In this document: one piece after another, positions 1-9,639 of the stretch
Numbering within the stretch: the stretch's first letter is position 1
Layout: each line of letters starts with the position of its first letter
Position numbers and translations under genes: made by a program
Assembly: GCF_020906515.1 (NCBI RefSeq)
Contig: NC_085852.1
Coordinates: 2,542,001 to 2,606,000 of the forward strand
Reading direction: 5' to 3'
Source of the DNA: Vanrija pseudolonga
Taxonomy: Eukaryota; Basidiomycota; Tremellomycetes; Trichosporonales; Trichosporonaceae
DNA: 64,000 nt
Notes under the pieces: generated by a model
What the model was told of the DNA's origin: nothing
Database searches by the model: none
Seen by the model: the letters and a program-made list of their open reading frames with translations, nothing else

Positions 1-68
1 TGAGCGGCGCGTCAGCGCGGAGCCAGTGTGTGCTGGAGGGAGCACGAGGGGGCGCGGGGGGAGCTTAC

Positions 69-244
69 TCGATGAGGCCGGGGAGCAGGACGCGCCCAGC
101 TGGGATGACGACCGCGTTCGGGACGCTCGACGACACGCCCTCGACGACGGACGCGATCTTGCCTCCCGCCACGGTGATGGTGGCGCCCACTGGCTGCTCG
201 TGGCCTGGGAGTACGGCCTGGTGCGCGACGATTGTGTAGGACAT
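69..244 (-). CDS. Amidohydrolase, allantoinase-like, first exon only (cut by left edge)
   Basis: First coding exon, read from the ATG at 244 down to a GTAAGC donor at 68. It encodes 58 complete codons. The protein starts M-S-Y-T-I-V and shows the N-terminal beta-sandwich pattern of cyclic amidohydrolases, with G-G-K-I-A-S-V followed by a run ending R-V-L-L-P-G-L-I, where the family continues into the metal-binding D-x-H-x-H. That metal site would lie in the next exon, outside the window. Allantoinase (ureide catabolism), dihydropyrimidinase or a related enzyme are all possible; allantoinase is the best guess from the short N-terminal sequence. It is divergently arranged with agmatine deiminase, another nitrogen-scavenging enzyme. 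Only the exon and the family level are well supported. Confidence 0.6.
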
Positions 245-545
245 GGCTACGTGTTTGGGGAGACAGAAACAGCAAGGTCAAATGGCCATCATTGCTATAT
301 AGCATGTGAGACACTGCCGATAAGAGTCTTGTGGCGCCGAGGCACGATAGGACGGTTAAAGCCGGTGATATCGGGGAACGACAGTCACTCGACGTCACTG
401 TTGGCTGGCCAGGCTGGGTGCTGCGTGCTCGTTTAACGGCAGCGCCGACCAGCCCCCATGTAGCGCGACATGCAACAGACGGATACACCGACTGCGCCTG
501 CTCTCACGACCGACCACCACACTAACCACACCCACACCCACACCC
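245..545. promoter_or_regulatory. Shared intergenic region of two divergent nitrogen-catabolism genes
   Basis: 301 bp between divergent starts. It carries a CA/CCCACA-rich tract immediately before the agmatine deiminase ATG (about 517-545). No GATA-factor cluster or TATA box is convincing by eye. No further gene is seen here. Confidence 0.4.
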
Positions 546-1643
546 ATGCCCCGCTGGCTCGTCCGCGTCGTCGACCGGGCCGCGGACGCCGTCGACGCCG
601 TGCTCGAGCCGCGCGACGACGCCGACTCGCCATGGACCATGCCCGACGAGGGCGAGCCGCACGCGCGCACCTGGATGAGCTTTGGCGCGAGCAAGAAGAT
701 CTGGGGGTCGCGCCTCTTGCCGCTCGTACAGCGCAACCTCATCGCCATCGCAAGCGCCATCGCGCAGTTTGAGCCTGTCACGCTGCTGTGTCGGCCGGAA
801 GACATCCCCACCGCCCAGGGCTTGCTGGCGCCGAACCCAAACGGCAACATCACGCTGCTTGCCGTCCCCGTCGACGACCTGTGGGTACGCGACTATGGCT
901 GCGTGTTCGTGCGCCGTGGGCGCGAGACGGCCGGCGTCGACTTCAACTTTAACGGCTGGGGCGAGAAGCAGGGGTGTAATCGGGACGCGGGCGTCGCCAA
1001 GGCCATGTGCGACACGGCCCGGGTCAACCACCTGACAACCGACATCTGCCTCGAGGGCGGCGGTATCGAGGTCGACGGGCGCGGCACGGCGATCGTCACC
1101 GAGTCGTGCGTGCTCAACAAGAACCGGAACCCGAAGTGGACGAAGCAGGACATCGAGGAGGAGCTGGGGTACCTCCTCGGCGTGCGCAAGGTCATCTGGC
1201 TGCCAGGCATCAAGGGCAAGGACATTACGGACGGCCATACGGATTTCTACGCGCGCTTCGCGAGCCCCGGGGTCGTCGTCGCGGCGCTCGACAACGACCC
1301 CGAGAGCTTCGACTACAAGGTGACGCGGAAACACCTCGACATCCTCCGCGGCGCGACCGACGCCAACGGGCAGCGGCTCAACGTCGTCACGCTCGCGGCG
1401 CCGACACAGGTCCGCCCGCAGTGGCGCCACGACGACGAGTTCAGCGCAGGCTACGTCAACTTCTATGTGTGTAATGGCGGCGTTGTCGCGCCGCAGTTTG
1501 GCGACGCCGCGGCCGACGAGGCCGCGCGCCAGACCCTCCAGCGCTTGTTCCCCACCCGCCGCGTCGTGCAGGTCGAGATTGACGGCCTCGCTGCCGGCGG
1601 CGGGGGCATCCACTGCGCTACGCAGCAGGAGATTGTGCATTAG
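546..1643 (+). CDS. Agmatine deiminase (peptidyl-arginine deiminase superfamily)
   Basis: Uninterrupted 365-codon gene. Agmatine deiminase converts agmatine to N-carbamoylputrescine and ammonia, feeding polyamine synthesis or nitrogen scavenging. The sequence shows the family landmarks in order: W-x-R-D-Y-G after V-D-D-L (about residue 115), an E-G-G-G-I-E segment, G-H-T-D-F-Y-A-R with the catalytic His, and the C-terminal G-G-G-G-I-H-C-A-T-Q-Q motif whose Cys357 is the expected nucleophile. Length fits the family. The family's usual start lies near T-M-P-D-E-G-E-P-H (residue 31), so about 30 residues precede it; Met31 nearby could be an alternative start. It lacks introns, unlike most neighbours, which may hint at a bacterial-like origin, but codon use looks like the rest of the window. 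Confidence 0.9.
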   Translation: MPRWLVRVVDRAADAVDAVLEPRDDADSPWTMPDEGEPHARTWMSFGASKKIWGSRLLPLVQRNLIAIASAIAQFEPVTLLCRPEDIPTAQGLLAPNPNGNITLLAVPVDDLWVRDYGCVFVRRGRETAGVDFNFNGWGEKQGCNRDAGVAKAMCDTARVNHLTTDICLEGGGIEVDGRGTAIVTESCVLNKNRNPKWTKQDIEEELGYLLGVRKVIWLPGIKGKDITDGHTDFYARFASPGVVVAALDNDPESFDYKVTRKHLDILRGATDANGQRLNVVTLAAPTQVRPQWRHDDEFSAGYVNFYVCNGGVVAPQFGDAAADEAARQTLQRLFPTRRVVQVEIDGLAAGGGGIHCATQQEIVH

Positions 1644-1995
1644 GCTGGCGTCGGCGTGTAGCAGTAGCAGTTAGCCCTTGTAGTAGTAGTAGTCGCGCGT
1701 CTCGTTGTTGCTCTGACGTATGCAGTGGTTGTAGCAAGTCACGCAAAGTCGGCGTGTCGGCGCGTGCGGGTGGATTATGCCCGATGCCACCCGACTGGCT
1801 GATTGGAAGACGCGCAGTTGCTCCGAATCCCCACCCCACCCTGGACACTTCCTCTCCCCCAACCACAGCCGCCAGCACGGCAACCCAATCATACCCTAAC
1901 CGACGTTGCCCCCCCTCTCTGCTCCCCTTCATCACCCCCGAATTCGCCCTTCTCTCACCTTCCTCTTCATCCATCTCTCTTCACAAAACACCAAA
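1644..1995 (+). promoter_or_regulatory. Upstream region of malate dehydrogenase with pyrimidine-rich leader
   Basis: 352 bp without a gene. The last 140 bp (about 1850-1990) are strongly CT-rich, the usual leader of highly expressed genes in basidiomycete yeasts, and end in CAAAATG at the start codon. Confidence 0.45.
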
Positions 1996-3578
1996 ATGTT
2001 CGCTCGTCGCTCTACTCAGCTCGTCCGTGGCTTCGCTACCTCGGCTCGCGCCCCCTACCACGTGGCCGTGCTCGGTGCCGCGGGCGGTATCGGTGCGTAT
2101 GCATGCGCCGAGAGCGTCGGCGAGGAGGTTGGGAGACAGCTCGATGAGTTTGGATGGAAGGACGAACGACAAAGTCGAGTTGTTGACGGTCGGGGACAAG
2201 TGCCACTGTGGTGGTGTCCGAGTCCCTGAGACCGGTTTCGCCGCATCCTGCGGTGGGCAGCAGCCTGGGCATGCGCGTGAGCGATGGAGAGCTCCGTCGC
2301 TGCCGACGAGGACGACCCAAGAGGTGTTCGGGTCGTGCCCACAGGTGGATGAGCGGTTGTGACGTGACGCGACGACGGCGAGCTGTCAACCTCCCGACTC
2401 TCCGTTTCGGAAACCGCGTGCTGACCCCTTCGCAGGCCAGCCCCTCTCGCTCCTCCTCAAGCAGAACCCCCTCGTCACCAAGCTCTCGCTCTACGATGTC
2501 CGTGGTGCCCCCGGTGTCGCTGCCGACATCTCGCACGTCAACACCGCCTCGGAGGTCAAGGGCTTCGAGAAGGACGAGTGAGTGGAACTGCAGTGCGGTG
2601 AAGCCAGGCTGTGTGGGCGTGGCGTGTGGGCTGGGAATCGCTCTTTGTGTCGGCCGGCCGGAACGGTTGCCTATGACTGCGGACCGGACCGTTGCACGCG
2701 GCGTTCGGACCGTTACCGAGGCACGGTCGTCCAGCCCATCATCCCCAGCCCCAGCCCCAGCTCGCAGCCGGCTCTGGCACCCATGTGCTCGCGCTAACCC
2801 CCCGTCCAGCATCAAGGACGCCCTCACCGGTGCCGACGTCATCATCATCCCCGCTGGTGTCCCCCGCAAGCCCGGCATGACCCGTGACGACCTGTTCAAC
2901 ACCAACGCCTCGATCGTCCAGACCCTCGCCGAGGCCGCTGCCACCCACGCCCCCAAGGCTCTTATTGGCATCATCTCGAACCCCGTCAACTCGACCGTCC
3001 CCATCTTCGCCGAGACCTTCAAGGCCAAGGGCGTCTACGACCCCAAGCGCATCTTCGGTGTCACCACCCTCGACGTTGTCCGTGCCTCGCGCTTCCTCGG
3101 CGAGATCAAGAACGCCGACCCCAAGGACATTGAGGTCACCGTTGTCGGTGGCCACTCGGGTGTCACCATCATCCCCCTCCTCTCGCAGACCCCCCTCGGC
3201 AAGGACGTCAAGGGCGAGGAGTACAAGAAGATTGTCCACCGCATCCAGTTCGGCGGTGACGAGGTTGTCCAGGCCAAGGCCGGCACCGGCTCGGCTACCC
3301 TCTCGATGGGCTACGCCGGTGCCCGCTTCGCCAACTCGCTCCTCCGCGCCCTCAACGGCGAGAAGGGCGTTGTTGAGCCCACCTTTGTCGACTCGCCCCT
3401 CTTCAAGGACCAGGGTGTCTCGCACTTCTCGTCCAACGTCGAGCTCGGCCCCAACGGTGTCGAGAAGATCCACGAGCTTGGCGCTCTCTCGGCCGAGGAG
3501 GAGGAGCTCCTCAAGGCTGCTCTCCCCGAGCTCCAGAAGAACATCAAGAAGGGTGTTGACTTTGTCGCTTCCAAGTAA
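1996..3578 (+). CDS. Malate dehydrogenase, mitochondrial
   Basis: Three exons (1996-2092, 2436-2577, 2810-3578) give a 335-residue protein. It oxidises malate to oxaloacetate with NAD+ in the TCA cycle. A cleavable mitochondrial presequence is visible ([18 protein letters not shown]). It is followed by the Rossmann G-A-A-G-G-I-G-Q-P motif, split by intron 1. Then come [15 protein letters not shown] (substrate loop), the T-T-L-D-V-V-R-A segment and V-G-G-H-S-G-V-T with the catalytic His. Both introns are unusually long for this genome (343 and 232 nt, GTGCGT and GTGAGT donors), while exon 3 is strongly biased to C/G-ending codons as expected of high expression. Length and motifs leave little doubt of function; the mitochondrial rather than peroxisomal form is inferred from the presequence. 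Confidence 0.95.
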
Positions 3579-3929
3579 GCTAGATGTTAGGAGCTAGGTG
3601 CAGGATGCATGAAGTAGAAGTGCGCGAGGCGAGCACCACGAGCGCCGCGAGTGGTGCGAGGGCCGTGGGGTGTGGTACTGATAACATTGCGCGGGTCGTG
3701 ACTGTGACCAGAGCGTCCAGCGTCCTAGGCGAGAGCGTCCTGGGTCAGCTGGCTATGCTACCGTTCCGCTGCCTTCCTCTTCTACACGATGTCCAATACC
3801 AGCCCGTAAGTAGACAGCACAGTTCCAGCCAGGCGCGTTTCACCGACAGCCTCGGCAGGCCGCCCCGCGCGTGTCCGCAGCCCCAGGCCTGTCCTTCTCC
3901 CGCCGCCACAGATGCATCATTCTCGCAGT
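3579..3929. other. Intergenic region between convergent genes
   Basis: 351 bp of 3' flanks of malate dehydrogenase (+) and the cyclic phosphodiesterase (-). I see no gene or repeat in it. Confidence 0.5.
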
Positions 3930-4496
3930 CTACAGCTTGACTCGGGCGACAATCTTCCACTCGGGCGCAGTCCCATTGATATCCACGACGACAGCGTCCT
4001 CGACGACCACCTCGCGGGGGAACTCGAGCTGCTTCTCGGCCTCAGCGACGAGCTCTAGCCGGCGCTCGTGCGAGAGGTCGCCATAAAGCAGCGAGAGGTG
4101 CGGGTAAAACACGGCCGGGCGCTCGTCGAACGCGTCCTCCACCGCCGTGCGGAGCTGGCGCAAGGCGACGCTCTTGTCTCCGCTCTCGTCAACGGGCGTG
4201 AGCACCGACTGGAAGTACTTCTCCCCCGCGACGGGCTTGTCGAGGGTGAGCTTGATCGGGCCGGTTGCGCCGCGCGCCTTGTTGAACTGCGCAACGGCGG
4301 CCTCGAGCGTGCTGGTGATGGCCTGCGGTGGGGAGGTCGACTCCTTGCCTAGCGGATGCAGGAGGGTGATGTGCGGGTGGAATGTGGGTGCCGACGCCTC
4401 TTGCGACGCGAGCGTGTCGATCAGCGACTGCAGCCGCGTCACCTCGTCCGCTGTCGGGACGAGCCAGAGGCAGTGGCCTGGGATAAAGTCAGGCAT
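3930..4496 (-). CDS. 2H-family cyclic phosphodiesterase, CPD1-like
   Basis: Single-exon 188-residue protein. In yeast, Cpd1 opens ADP-ribose 1'',2''-cyclic phosphate, a by-product of tRNA splicing by the ligase/2'-phosphotransferase route. The two H-x-T/S signatures of the 2H superfamily are present: H42-I-T44 in P-H-I-T-L-L-H-P and H133-L-S135 in Y-P-H-L-S-L-L-Y-G-D. These form the symmetrical active site. Length matches fungal Cpd1 (about 200 residues). The window also contains intron-bearing tRNA genes, whose splicing produces this substrate. Substrate specificity is inferred from family membership only. Confidence 0.85.
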   Translation of the reverse strand: MPDFIPGHCLWLVPTADEVTRLQSLIDTLASQEASAPTFHPHITLLHPLGKESTSPPQAITSTLEAAVAQFNKARGATGPIKLTLDKPVAGEKYFQSVLTPVDESGDKSVALRQLRTAVEDAFDERPAVFYPHLSLLYGDLSHERRLELVAEAEKQLEFPREVVVEDAVVVDINGTAPEWKIVARVKL

Positions 4497-4722
4497 GGCG
4501 GTGGGCTACTGAGCACAGCGTACCTTCGAGTGCTTTGCCCATTGTTGCTGCTGGTGTGGTTGCACGCGGTGTCGGCGACTGCGAGCTCGATGAAGGTTGC
4601 TCTGGTTGGACAGTGTGCAATGACGACATGAAGACGATTCGGTGGAGGCCGAGTTGCAAGTTGACAAGTTCATCTCACTCAGCCATCATCAACAACCAGC
4701 CTACTCACGCCGCCCGCCCACA

Positions 4723-5680
4723 ATGCCCACACCACTCCCACCAGACCTGGTAGAAGCGCTCACCGCGCACCTCGGCGCCGTGCCGAGCTCGGCCAACCCG
4801 CTCGACGTGCTGGCCGCGCACCTGCCCTCGCTGCCGCCTGCGCTCGCGGCGCAGGTCGGCGCCCACACGACAGCGAAGGAACGCACGCGCATCCCAGCAA
4901 TCAAGGCGCGGCGGGTGCTCTACGGCACTGGGTCCGCCCCATCTTCCTCCTCTTCCTCCTCCGGCCCAAATGCCAGGCTATACGCACCCGGCGTCGCTGC
5001 CGTGTCCACCCCGCCTCCCGACCTAACAGCCGAGCGCGGCCGCCAGCGCTGGCCCTTACTGTGGGAACGGCTCGGCGGCGACCCCCGCCCGGCGGAGAGC
5101 ACGACCGCCCAGGCTGACGAGGAACGCTGGGCCGGCGAGAGCTTCATGCCTGGCTCTGACGCGTTCGTCGGCCGCCTCGGCCGCGTGCTCCGCGAGGACG
5201 AGGAGGTGCGCGAGTGGGAGGCGACGCGGGCGGCGCGCGCGGCGGAACGGCGGCTGGACGAGCAGGGCGAGGAGTTTGACGACAGCGACGACGACGAGGA
5301 TGACGTTGAAGGTGGAGCCCAGGGCAGCGGCGCCGCTGGGGCGCGGACGAACGGCGGCGGGCTGCCGCATCTGCCGTATACGGGCACCGGGGCGGCCGAC
5401 CAAGCGGCCGTCGAGCGCGAGTTCGAGAAACGGCTGCTCGAGCTCTTCATCGACGGGTTAGATGTAAGTGTGGCCGGCAGCCTGCTCGCTCGCGCTGACG
5501 CGCTCGCTAAAGACACTCGACTACACCCCCATCGACTTCTCGCCCGCCGACGACCCGATCGCTGCGCGCGATGCCGAAGACCGGTGGTTTGACGACGAGG
5601 CGCCGAGCGGGGGTGGTGTCGGTAATGGGGCGAGTCGGGATCGGGCGCTGGAGAATGGCGAGGGGGAGTATGATTACTAG
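4723..5680 (+). CDS. CCDC97-like protein (DUF2052)
   Basis: Two exons (4723-5463, 5513-5680; 49-nt intron ending in AAG) give 302 residues. The C-terminal part shows the CCDC97/DUF2052 pattern. There is an E-R-W-A-G-E-S-F-M-P-G segment near residue 130 and an acidic stretch D-D-S-D-D-D-E-D-D near residue 186. There is an F-E-K-R-L-L-E-L-F-I-D-G-L-D helix at the splice junction, then L-D-Y-T-P-I-D-F and A-E-D-R-W-F-D-D-E-A-P at the C terminus. Human CCDC97 associates with the SF3B splicing complex; the role here is inferred from that. An in-frame ATG at 4642 would add 27 residues, but 4723 (CACAATG) has the better context. Confidence 0.75.
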
Positions 5681-5927
5681 GCCGGCGGGCCTCGAACGCG
5701 AGCGCAGCGAGCGGGCGAGGCGGGGGAGCGGGGGATGTATCTTGATAGACACCTGCCTGCTGTTCGCGTGCTCCCACTCGTGGCCATCATATCTTTCGCA
5801 CCACGGCCCATCTCGAGCCACTTTGCCTCGGCCCCACACTACGCAGGTACAAAATAACATCCAGACTGATACACTCGAGTACAGAGGGCTGCAGCACAGC
5901 GCGCCCACTCAGGCCGGGCAGCGCCGC

Positions 5928-6605
5928 CTAGTACGGCACCACGCCGTCGAGGTACAAGATCTTGCCATTACTCGCCTCGGTGACGCCCACAATAGGAATA
6001 TCGCCCGGCTGGAGCACCCAAGCGCCCTCCTCGCCCTCGACCTTGACCTTGACGTCGGGGTTGAGCGTCGCCGTCTCCTCAGAGGGCAGGGGCAGGTCGC
6101 CGGGCACAATGTGCGCGGACAAAAACTGCTCGACGTTGGCCTTGGAGTCGGCGTCGTCGGTCGAGCCCGACGGGTTCTGGTGCGGCTTGCGCGGGAGCGC
6201 GAAGATTGCCTTGTCGATGGGGACGAGGACGGTCGTTTTGCCCTTGTTACTGAGGCGGGATGTCTGCGGGGGTGGGTCAGTCGTGTTCGTCGGCGGAGGC
6301 GGCGTCGGCGACGGCGACGGCTAGGCATCACTCGCCAAGCTCGTCGCCTGCGGCGACTCGCAACTCACCACACTCGAAACATCCCGCGCATAGTCCCACC
6401 ACACGCTCGCCTTGCGCTCGAGCGTCAACGCATCCGCGAGCGATATGCCCGGCGCGGCGGTGCCGACATCAATCGGCTGGATGACGAACTGGGACGGGTC
6501 GTCGGCGGGCGCCGGCGACACCTGCACCGCGTCGGGGAGGCGCACGGGCCTGAAGGCTGCTGCTGCTGATGCGAACAGTACGAGGGCGAGGGCTGTCCTG
6601 CGCAT
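5928..6605 (-). CDS. Secreted fasciclin (FAS1) domain protein
   Basis: Two exons (6369-6605 and 5928-6263; 105-nt intron) encode 190 residues. A clear signal peptide (M-R-R-T-A-L-A-L-V-L-F-A-S-A-A-A-A) starts the protein. The second exon carries FAS1 signatures: T-T-V-L-V-P-I-D-K-A-I-F-A-L (H1 region), V-E-Q-F-L-S-A-H-I-V-P-G-D-L (H2 region) and N-G-K-I-L-Y-L-D-G-V-V at the end. FAS1 proteins act in cell adhesion or at the cell surface. Only one domain is present, and no GPI signal is seen, so it is likely soluble or loosely wall-bound. The splice junction joins V-V to T-S-R-L. Confidence 0.8.
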
Positions 6606-6723
6606 GGTGGTGGTGGGGATGGGGTTGATGGTGTGATGGGTCGTTGCGAGGCGGCTTTGACGCTGTCGCTGACTGTTTTGCCGCCCGCGTGCACGACGCA
6701 AGGCAAGGTTTGACGATGCCGCC

Positions 6724-6929
6724 GTTTATGCGGCCCGCCCACCCAGTTGGTAGTGAGATGGGCCAAGGCTCACTCAAATGAGGTCATGGTCATGGCCGAA
6801 TGGTGCATGCGGTGGTGTGCTTGCTTGCTCGTTGACAGATATATCTATAAGCACGTCGCATGCATTCAAGTAGACAGCACCCTCCCCTCCCCAAGAGCAA
6901 CCCCAGCACCCCCAACCCCACCCCCTACC
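6724..6929 (+). promoter_or_regulatory. Promoter of SDR copy 1, duplicated upstream of copy 2
   Basis: This upstream region is recognisably repeated at 7835-8019. Shared landmarks in order: GTTTATGCGRCCCGCC (6724), a CAAATGA-N-GTCATGG-type block, a TATAAG box (6846-6851) and the element GTCGCATGCATYCAASTAG (6855-6873). The TATAAG box is 84 nt before the ATG. The shared elements suggest that both copies of the gene pair keep the same regulation. Confidence 0.55.
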
Positions 6930-7700
6930 ATGCCCAAACTCCTCATCTTCGGCGGCGGCGGCGTCATCGCCAGGAAGCTCGCCACGCTCGCCGTGCCAAA
7001 GTACACCGTCGTCAGCGTGATCCGCAACGACGGGCAGTGAGTAGCGCGGCGCCGGCGCGAGGTCAATTATGCACGCTGACACCCCAGCGCCGCCGTCCTC
7101 ACCGCGCTCGGCGCCACGCCGCTCATCCTCTCGCTCGAGCACGCGTCCGTGGCGGAAATCGCCGACGTCCTGACGGCCGAGAAGCCCGACGTTGTCGTCT
7201 TCTCCGCCGGCGCGAGCGGCGGCGCAGACCGCACCCGCGCAGTCGACTACGAGGGGGCCGTCAAGGTGTACGACGCGCTCGAGGCGAGCGGCGTGCGCCG
7301 CTTCCTGCTCGTGTCGGCGTGGGACGCGCGCGACCGCTCCAAGCCCGCGCCGGCGTACTACACCGAGGAAGGACTCATCGCGAGCGACCGCGCGTGGAAC
7401 TTCCTCCCCGACTACTACCCCGCCAAGCGGGACGCCGAGATCGCGCTGCACAAGTACAAGAACATCGACTACACCGTGCTCCGCCCCGTGCTGTTCACCG
7501 ACGCGCCGGTGACGGGCGCCACGCTCGGCCAGGCGCAGGGCGGCAAGGTCAGCAAGGACCTCGTTGCCGAGGCGCTGTTCGCGCTCGTGCAGAGGCCTGA
7601 CACGGCCGGCCTTACGCTTGACCTCGCTGACGGCACGGAGAGCCTCGCGAGCGAAGTTGACCGCGTGGTCGAGCAGAGGATCGACGTGTGGGACGCGTAG
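6930..7700 (+). CDS. NAD(P)-binding NmrA/atypical SDR protein, tandem copy 1
   Basis: Two exons (6930-7036, 7088-7700; 51-nt intron) give 239 residues. The N terminus K-L-L-I-F-G-G-G-G-V-I-A-R-K-L-A is a Rossmann nucleotide-binding loop. It is followed by I-R-N-D-G-Q, a D-V-V-V-F-S-A-G-A strand and a V-D-Y-E-G-A-V-K-V-Y-D-A-L helix. Then come F-L-L-V-S-A-W-D-A-R and Y-Y-P-A-K-R-D-A-E with an active-site-like Tyr/Lys pair, and Y-T-V-L-R-P. This is the layout of atypical short-chain dehydrogenases of the yeast YMR090W/YwnB kind, of unknown substrate. It forms a head-to-tail pair with 8020-8819, closely similar over the full length. Function beyond NAD(P) binding is not predictable. Confidence 0.85.
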
Positions 7701-7834
7701 GGCCGTGGCGGGGCAAAGTTGTAGAAATGCCACTGTACTCTGCACGATGCAGCGCGATGCATTTGACAACTTTAACAGGCCCGCAGGCTCAAGGTTACAG
7801 GGTGCAGGCGCGCGCAGGCGTGCACCACGCTGCT

Positions 7835-8019
7835 GTTTATGCGACCCGCCCGGGTTGTGAAGGTCGAACTAGCCCTTCTAAACGAGGCGCAAATGACCTC
7901 ATGGTGGAGGTCGAGTGGTGGTGTGCTCACTGCTGCGCGTTGACGACAAAGTATAAGTACGAGCACGATGTCGCATGCATCCAACTAGCACCCCCCAGAA
8001 CAACTCATCAACCATCCCC
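7835..8019 (+). promoter_or_regulatory. Promoter of SDR copy 2, duplicate of the 6724-6929 region
   Basis: Contains the same ordered blocks as copy 1, including GTTTATGCGACCCGCC (7835), a CAAATGACCTCATGG block, a TATAAG box (7952-7957) and GTCGCATGCATCCAACTAG (7970-7988). The TATAAG box is 68 nt before the ATG. Confidence 0.55.
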
Positions 8020-8819
8020 ATGCCCAAGCTCCTCATCATCGGCGGCGGCGGCGCCATTGCGCGCAGGCTCGCCAAGCTCGCGACGCCGACGCACACGGTG
8101 GTCAGCGTGATCCGCAACGACGGGCAGTGGGTGCTAAAGCCAGATAACGAGCGGCACTGACACCACCCCAGCGCGGCGGACCTCGCGGCGCTCGGCGCCA
8201 AGCCGCTCATCCTCTCGATCGAGGACGCGTCGTCGAGCGACATTGCGCACGTCTTCACGGCCGAGAAGCCCGACGTCGTCGTCTTCGCTGCGGGCGCCGC
8301 TAATGCCGCGCGCACGCGCGCCGTCGACTACGAGGGCGCCGTCAAGGTGTACGATGCGCTCGAGGAGAGCGGCATCCGGCGCTTTCTGCTCGTCTCGGCG
8401 TGGGACGCGCGCAATCGCGACAAGCCACCTCCCAAGCACTACACAGCGCAGTCGCTCGCGTCGAGCGACCGCGTATGGACGGCGCTCAAGGACTGTGAGT
8501 GCAGGCTTGCTGGGTGACGTAACTGACAGCAGACTACATCGCCAAGCGCGACGCCGAGGTCGAGCTCCACAAGCGCAAGAACATCGACTACACTGTCCTC
8601 CGGCCCGTGCGCCTCACCGACGAGCCGGCCGGCGGCGCGACCCTCGGCCTGTCGACCGGCGGCGCCGTCAGCAGGGAGCTCGTCGCGCAGGTGCTCCTTG
8701 CGCTCGCGGGACGCCCTGACACGGCTGGCCTGACGCTCGACCTTGCCGACGGCCCCGACAGCGTCGAGTGGGCCGTCGCGCGCGCTGCCGAGGAGAAGAT
8801 TGACGTGTGGGAGGACTAG
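8020..8819 (+). CDS. NAD(P)-binding NmrA/atypical SDR protein, tandem copy 2
   Basis: Three exons (8020-8126, 8172-8494, 8533-8819) give 238 residues, a close paralogue of the gene at 6930. The same motifs appear: L-L-I-I-G-G-G-G-A-I-A-R-R-L-A, I-R-N-D-G-Q, D-V-V-V-F-A-A-G-A, F-L-L-V-S-A-W-D-A-R, Y-I-A-K-R-D-A-E and Y-T-V-L-R-P. Intron 1 (45 nt) is at the same codon as in copy 1. Intron 2 (38 nt, GTGAGT...CAG, 8495-8532) interrupts the Tyr codon before I-A-K-R and has no counterpart in copy 1, so it was gained or lost after the duplication. Without removing it the frame closes early, so splicing is needed. Confidence 0.85.
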
Positions 8820-9041
8820 GCACGGATGTTAGTTGCGTTGGACAGATGTAGTCATTGTAGACACGTGGACTTTGCCCGCGAGCAATGAATCTTGTCTCTC
8901 GGCGTGCAAATGTGGTGCATGGGTATTGAATGCAGGGTATGGTGGGTGGTGTGGTGTTCGTTGAATGGAGCGAAGCGGCGTGCTTGCTCAATGGGCCGCC
9001 TTGGTCTGCCCGCGAACCGCTCAGCGCTACACGCCTGGGGC

Positions 9042-9639
9042 CTACGCGTTGACCCCCGCGATGAGCTTGCTCAGCCGCTGGTCAAACAAGGCCGAGTTGA
9101 TCGGCATCTCGGGGGTATGGAACGGGTTCTTCATGACGGCGTCCGAGTCTGAAGTCAGCACCGTGCCAACCTCCTTCCACGCACAGATCTCGTACACGCG
9201 CCGGAGGGTCTCGTCCAGGCCCTGCTGGTTGAGCGAGTGGAGCGCGACGAACTTTGTTCCTGCGGCGGCGTGAGCGTGCATTATAGGCGCGACGTACCAG
9301 TCGGCGTGAGGAAGACGTGCCCGCCCCATCCCTCTGCCTCGAACGACGTCAGCCCGGCCGGCACCGAGCCGGGCGCGGGCGCGGGGGCAAGCCGCGCAGT
9401 GATGGCGTGGATGCCGTGCAGGGTGCCTGCGAGGATGAGGACCGTGTTGAGCGGGAGCGGGGGGAGGGTGTCTGCGAGTGTGCGAGCAAGCGTGAGTGTC
9501 AGCGAGCGAGCCGGCGAGGGAAGGAGCCTGGGAGGACGACGCGGCGTGCGCGCCTGGTAGGGGACTACGCACCCGTGTACGACCTGTTGAAGACCAGACC
9601 GCCGGCCTTGTTGATTACCCAGAGCGCGTGGATTGTCAT
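9042..9639 (-). CDS. TRAPP complex subunit Trs23/TRAPPC4 (sybindin family)
   Basis: Three exons (9573-9639, 9298-9471, 9042-9259; introns 101 and 38 nt) give 152 residues. TRAPP is the exchange-factor and tethering complex for Ypt1/Rab1 on ER-Golgi vesicles; this subunit lies in its core. The start M-T-I-H-A-L-W-V-I-N-K-A-G-G-L-V-F-N-R-S-Y matches the longin-fold N terminus of the family. The middle has L-A-G-T-L-H-G-I-H-A-I-T-A-R-L-A-P. The C-terminal half has G-T-K-F-V-A-L, R-R-V-Y-E-I-C-A, M-K-N-P-F-H-T-P-E-M-P-I and F-D-Q-R-L-S-K-L, all diagnostic. Length agrees with small fungal and animal members, without the large insertion of budding-yeast Trs23. Confidence 0.9.
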
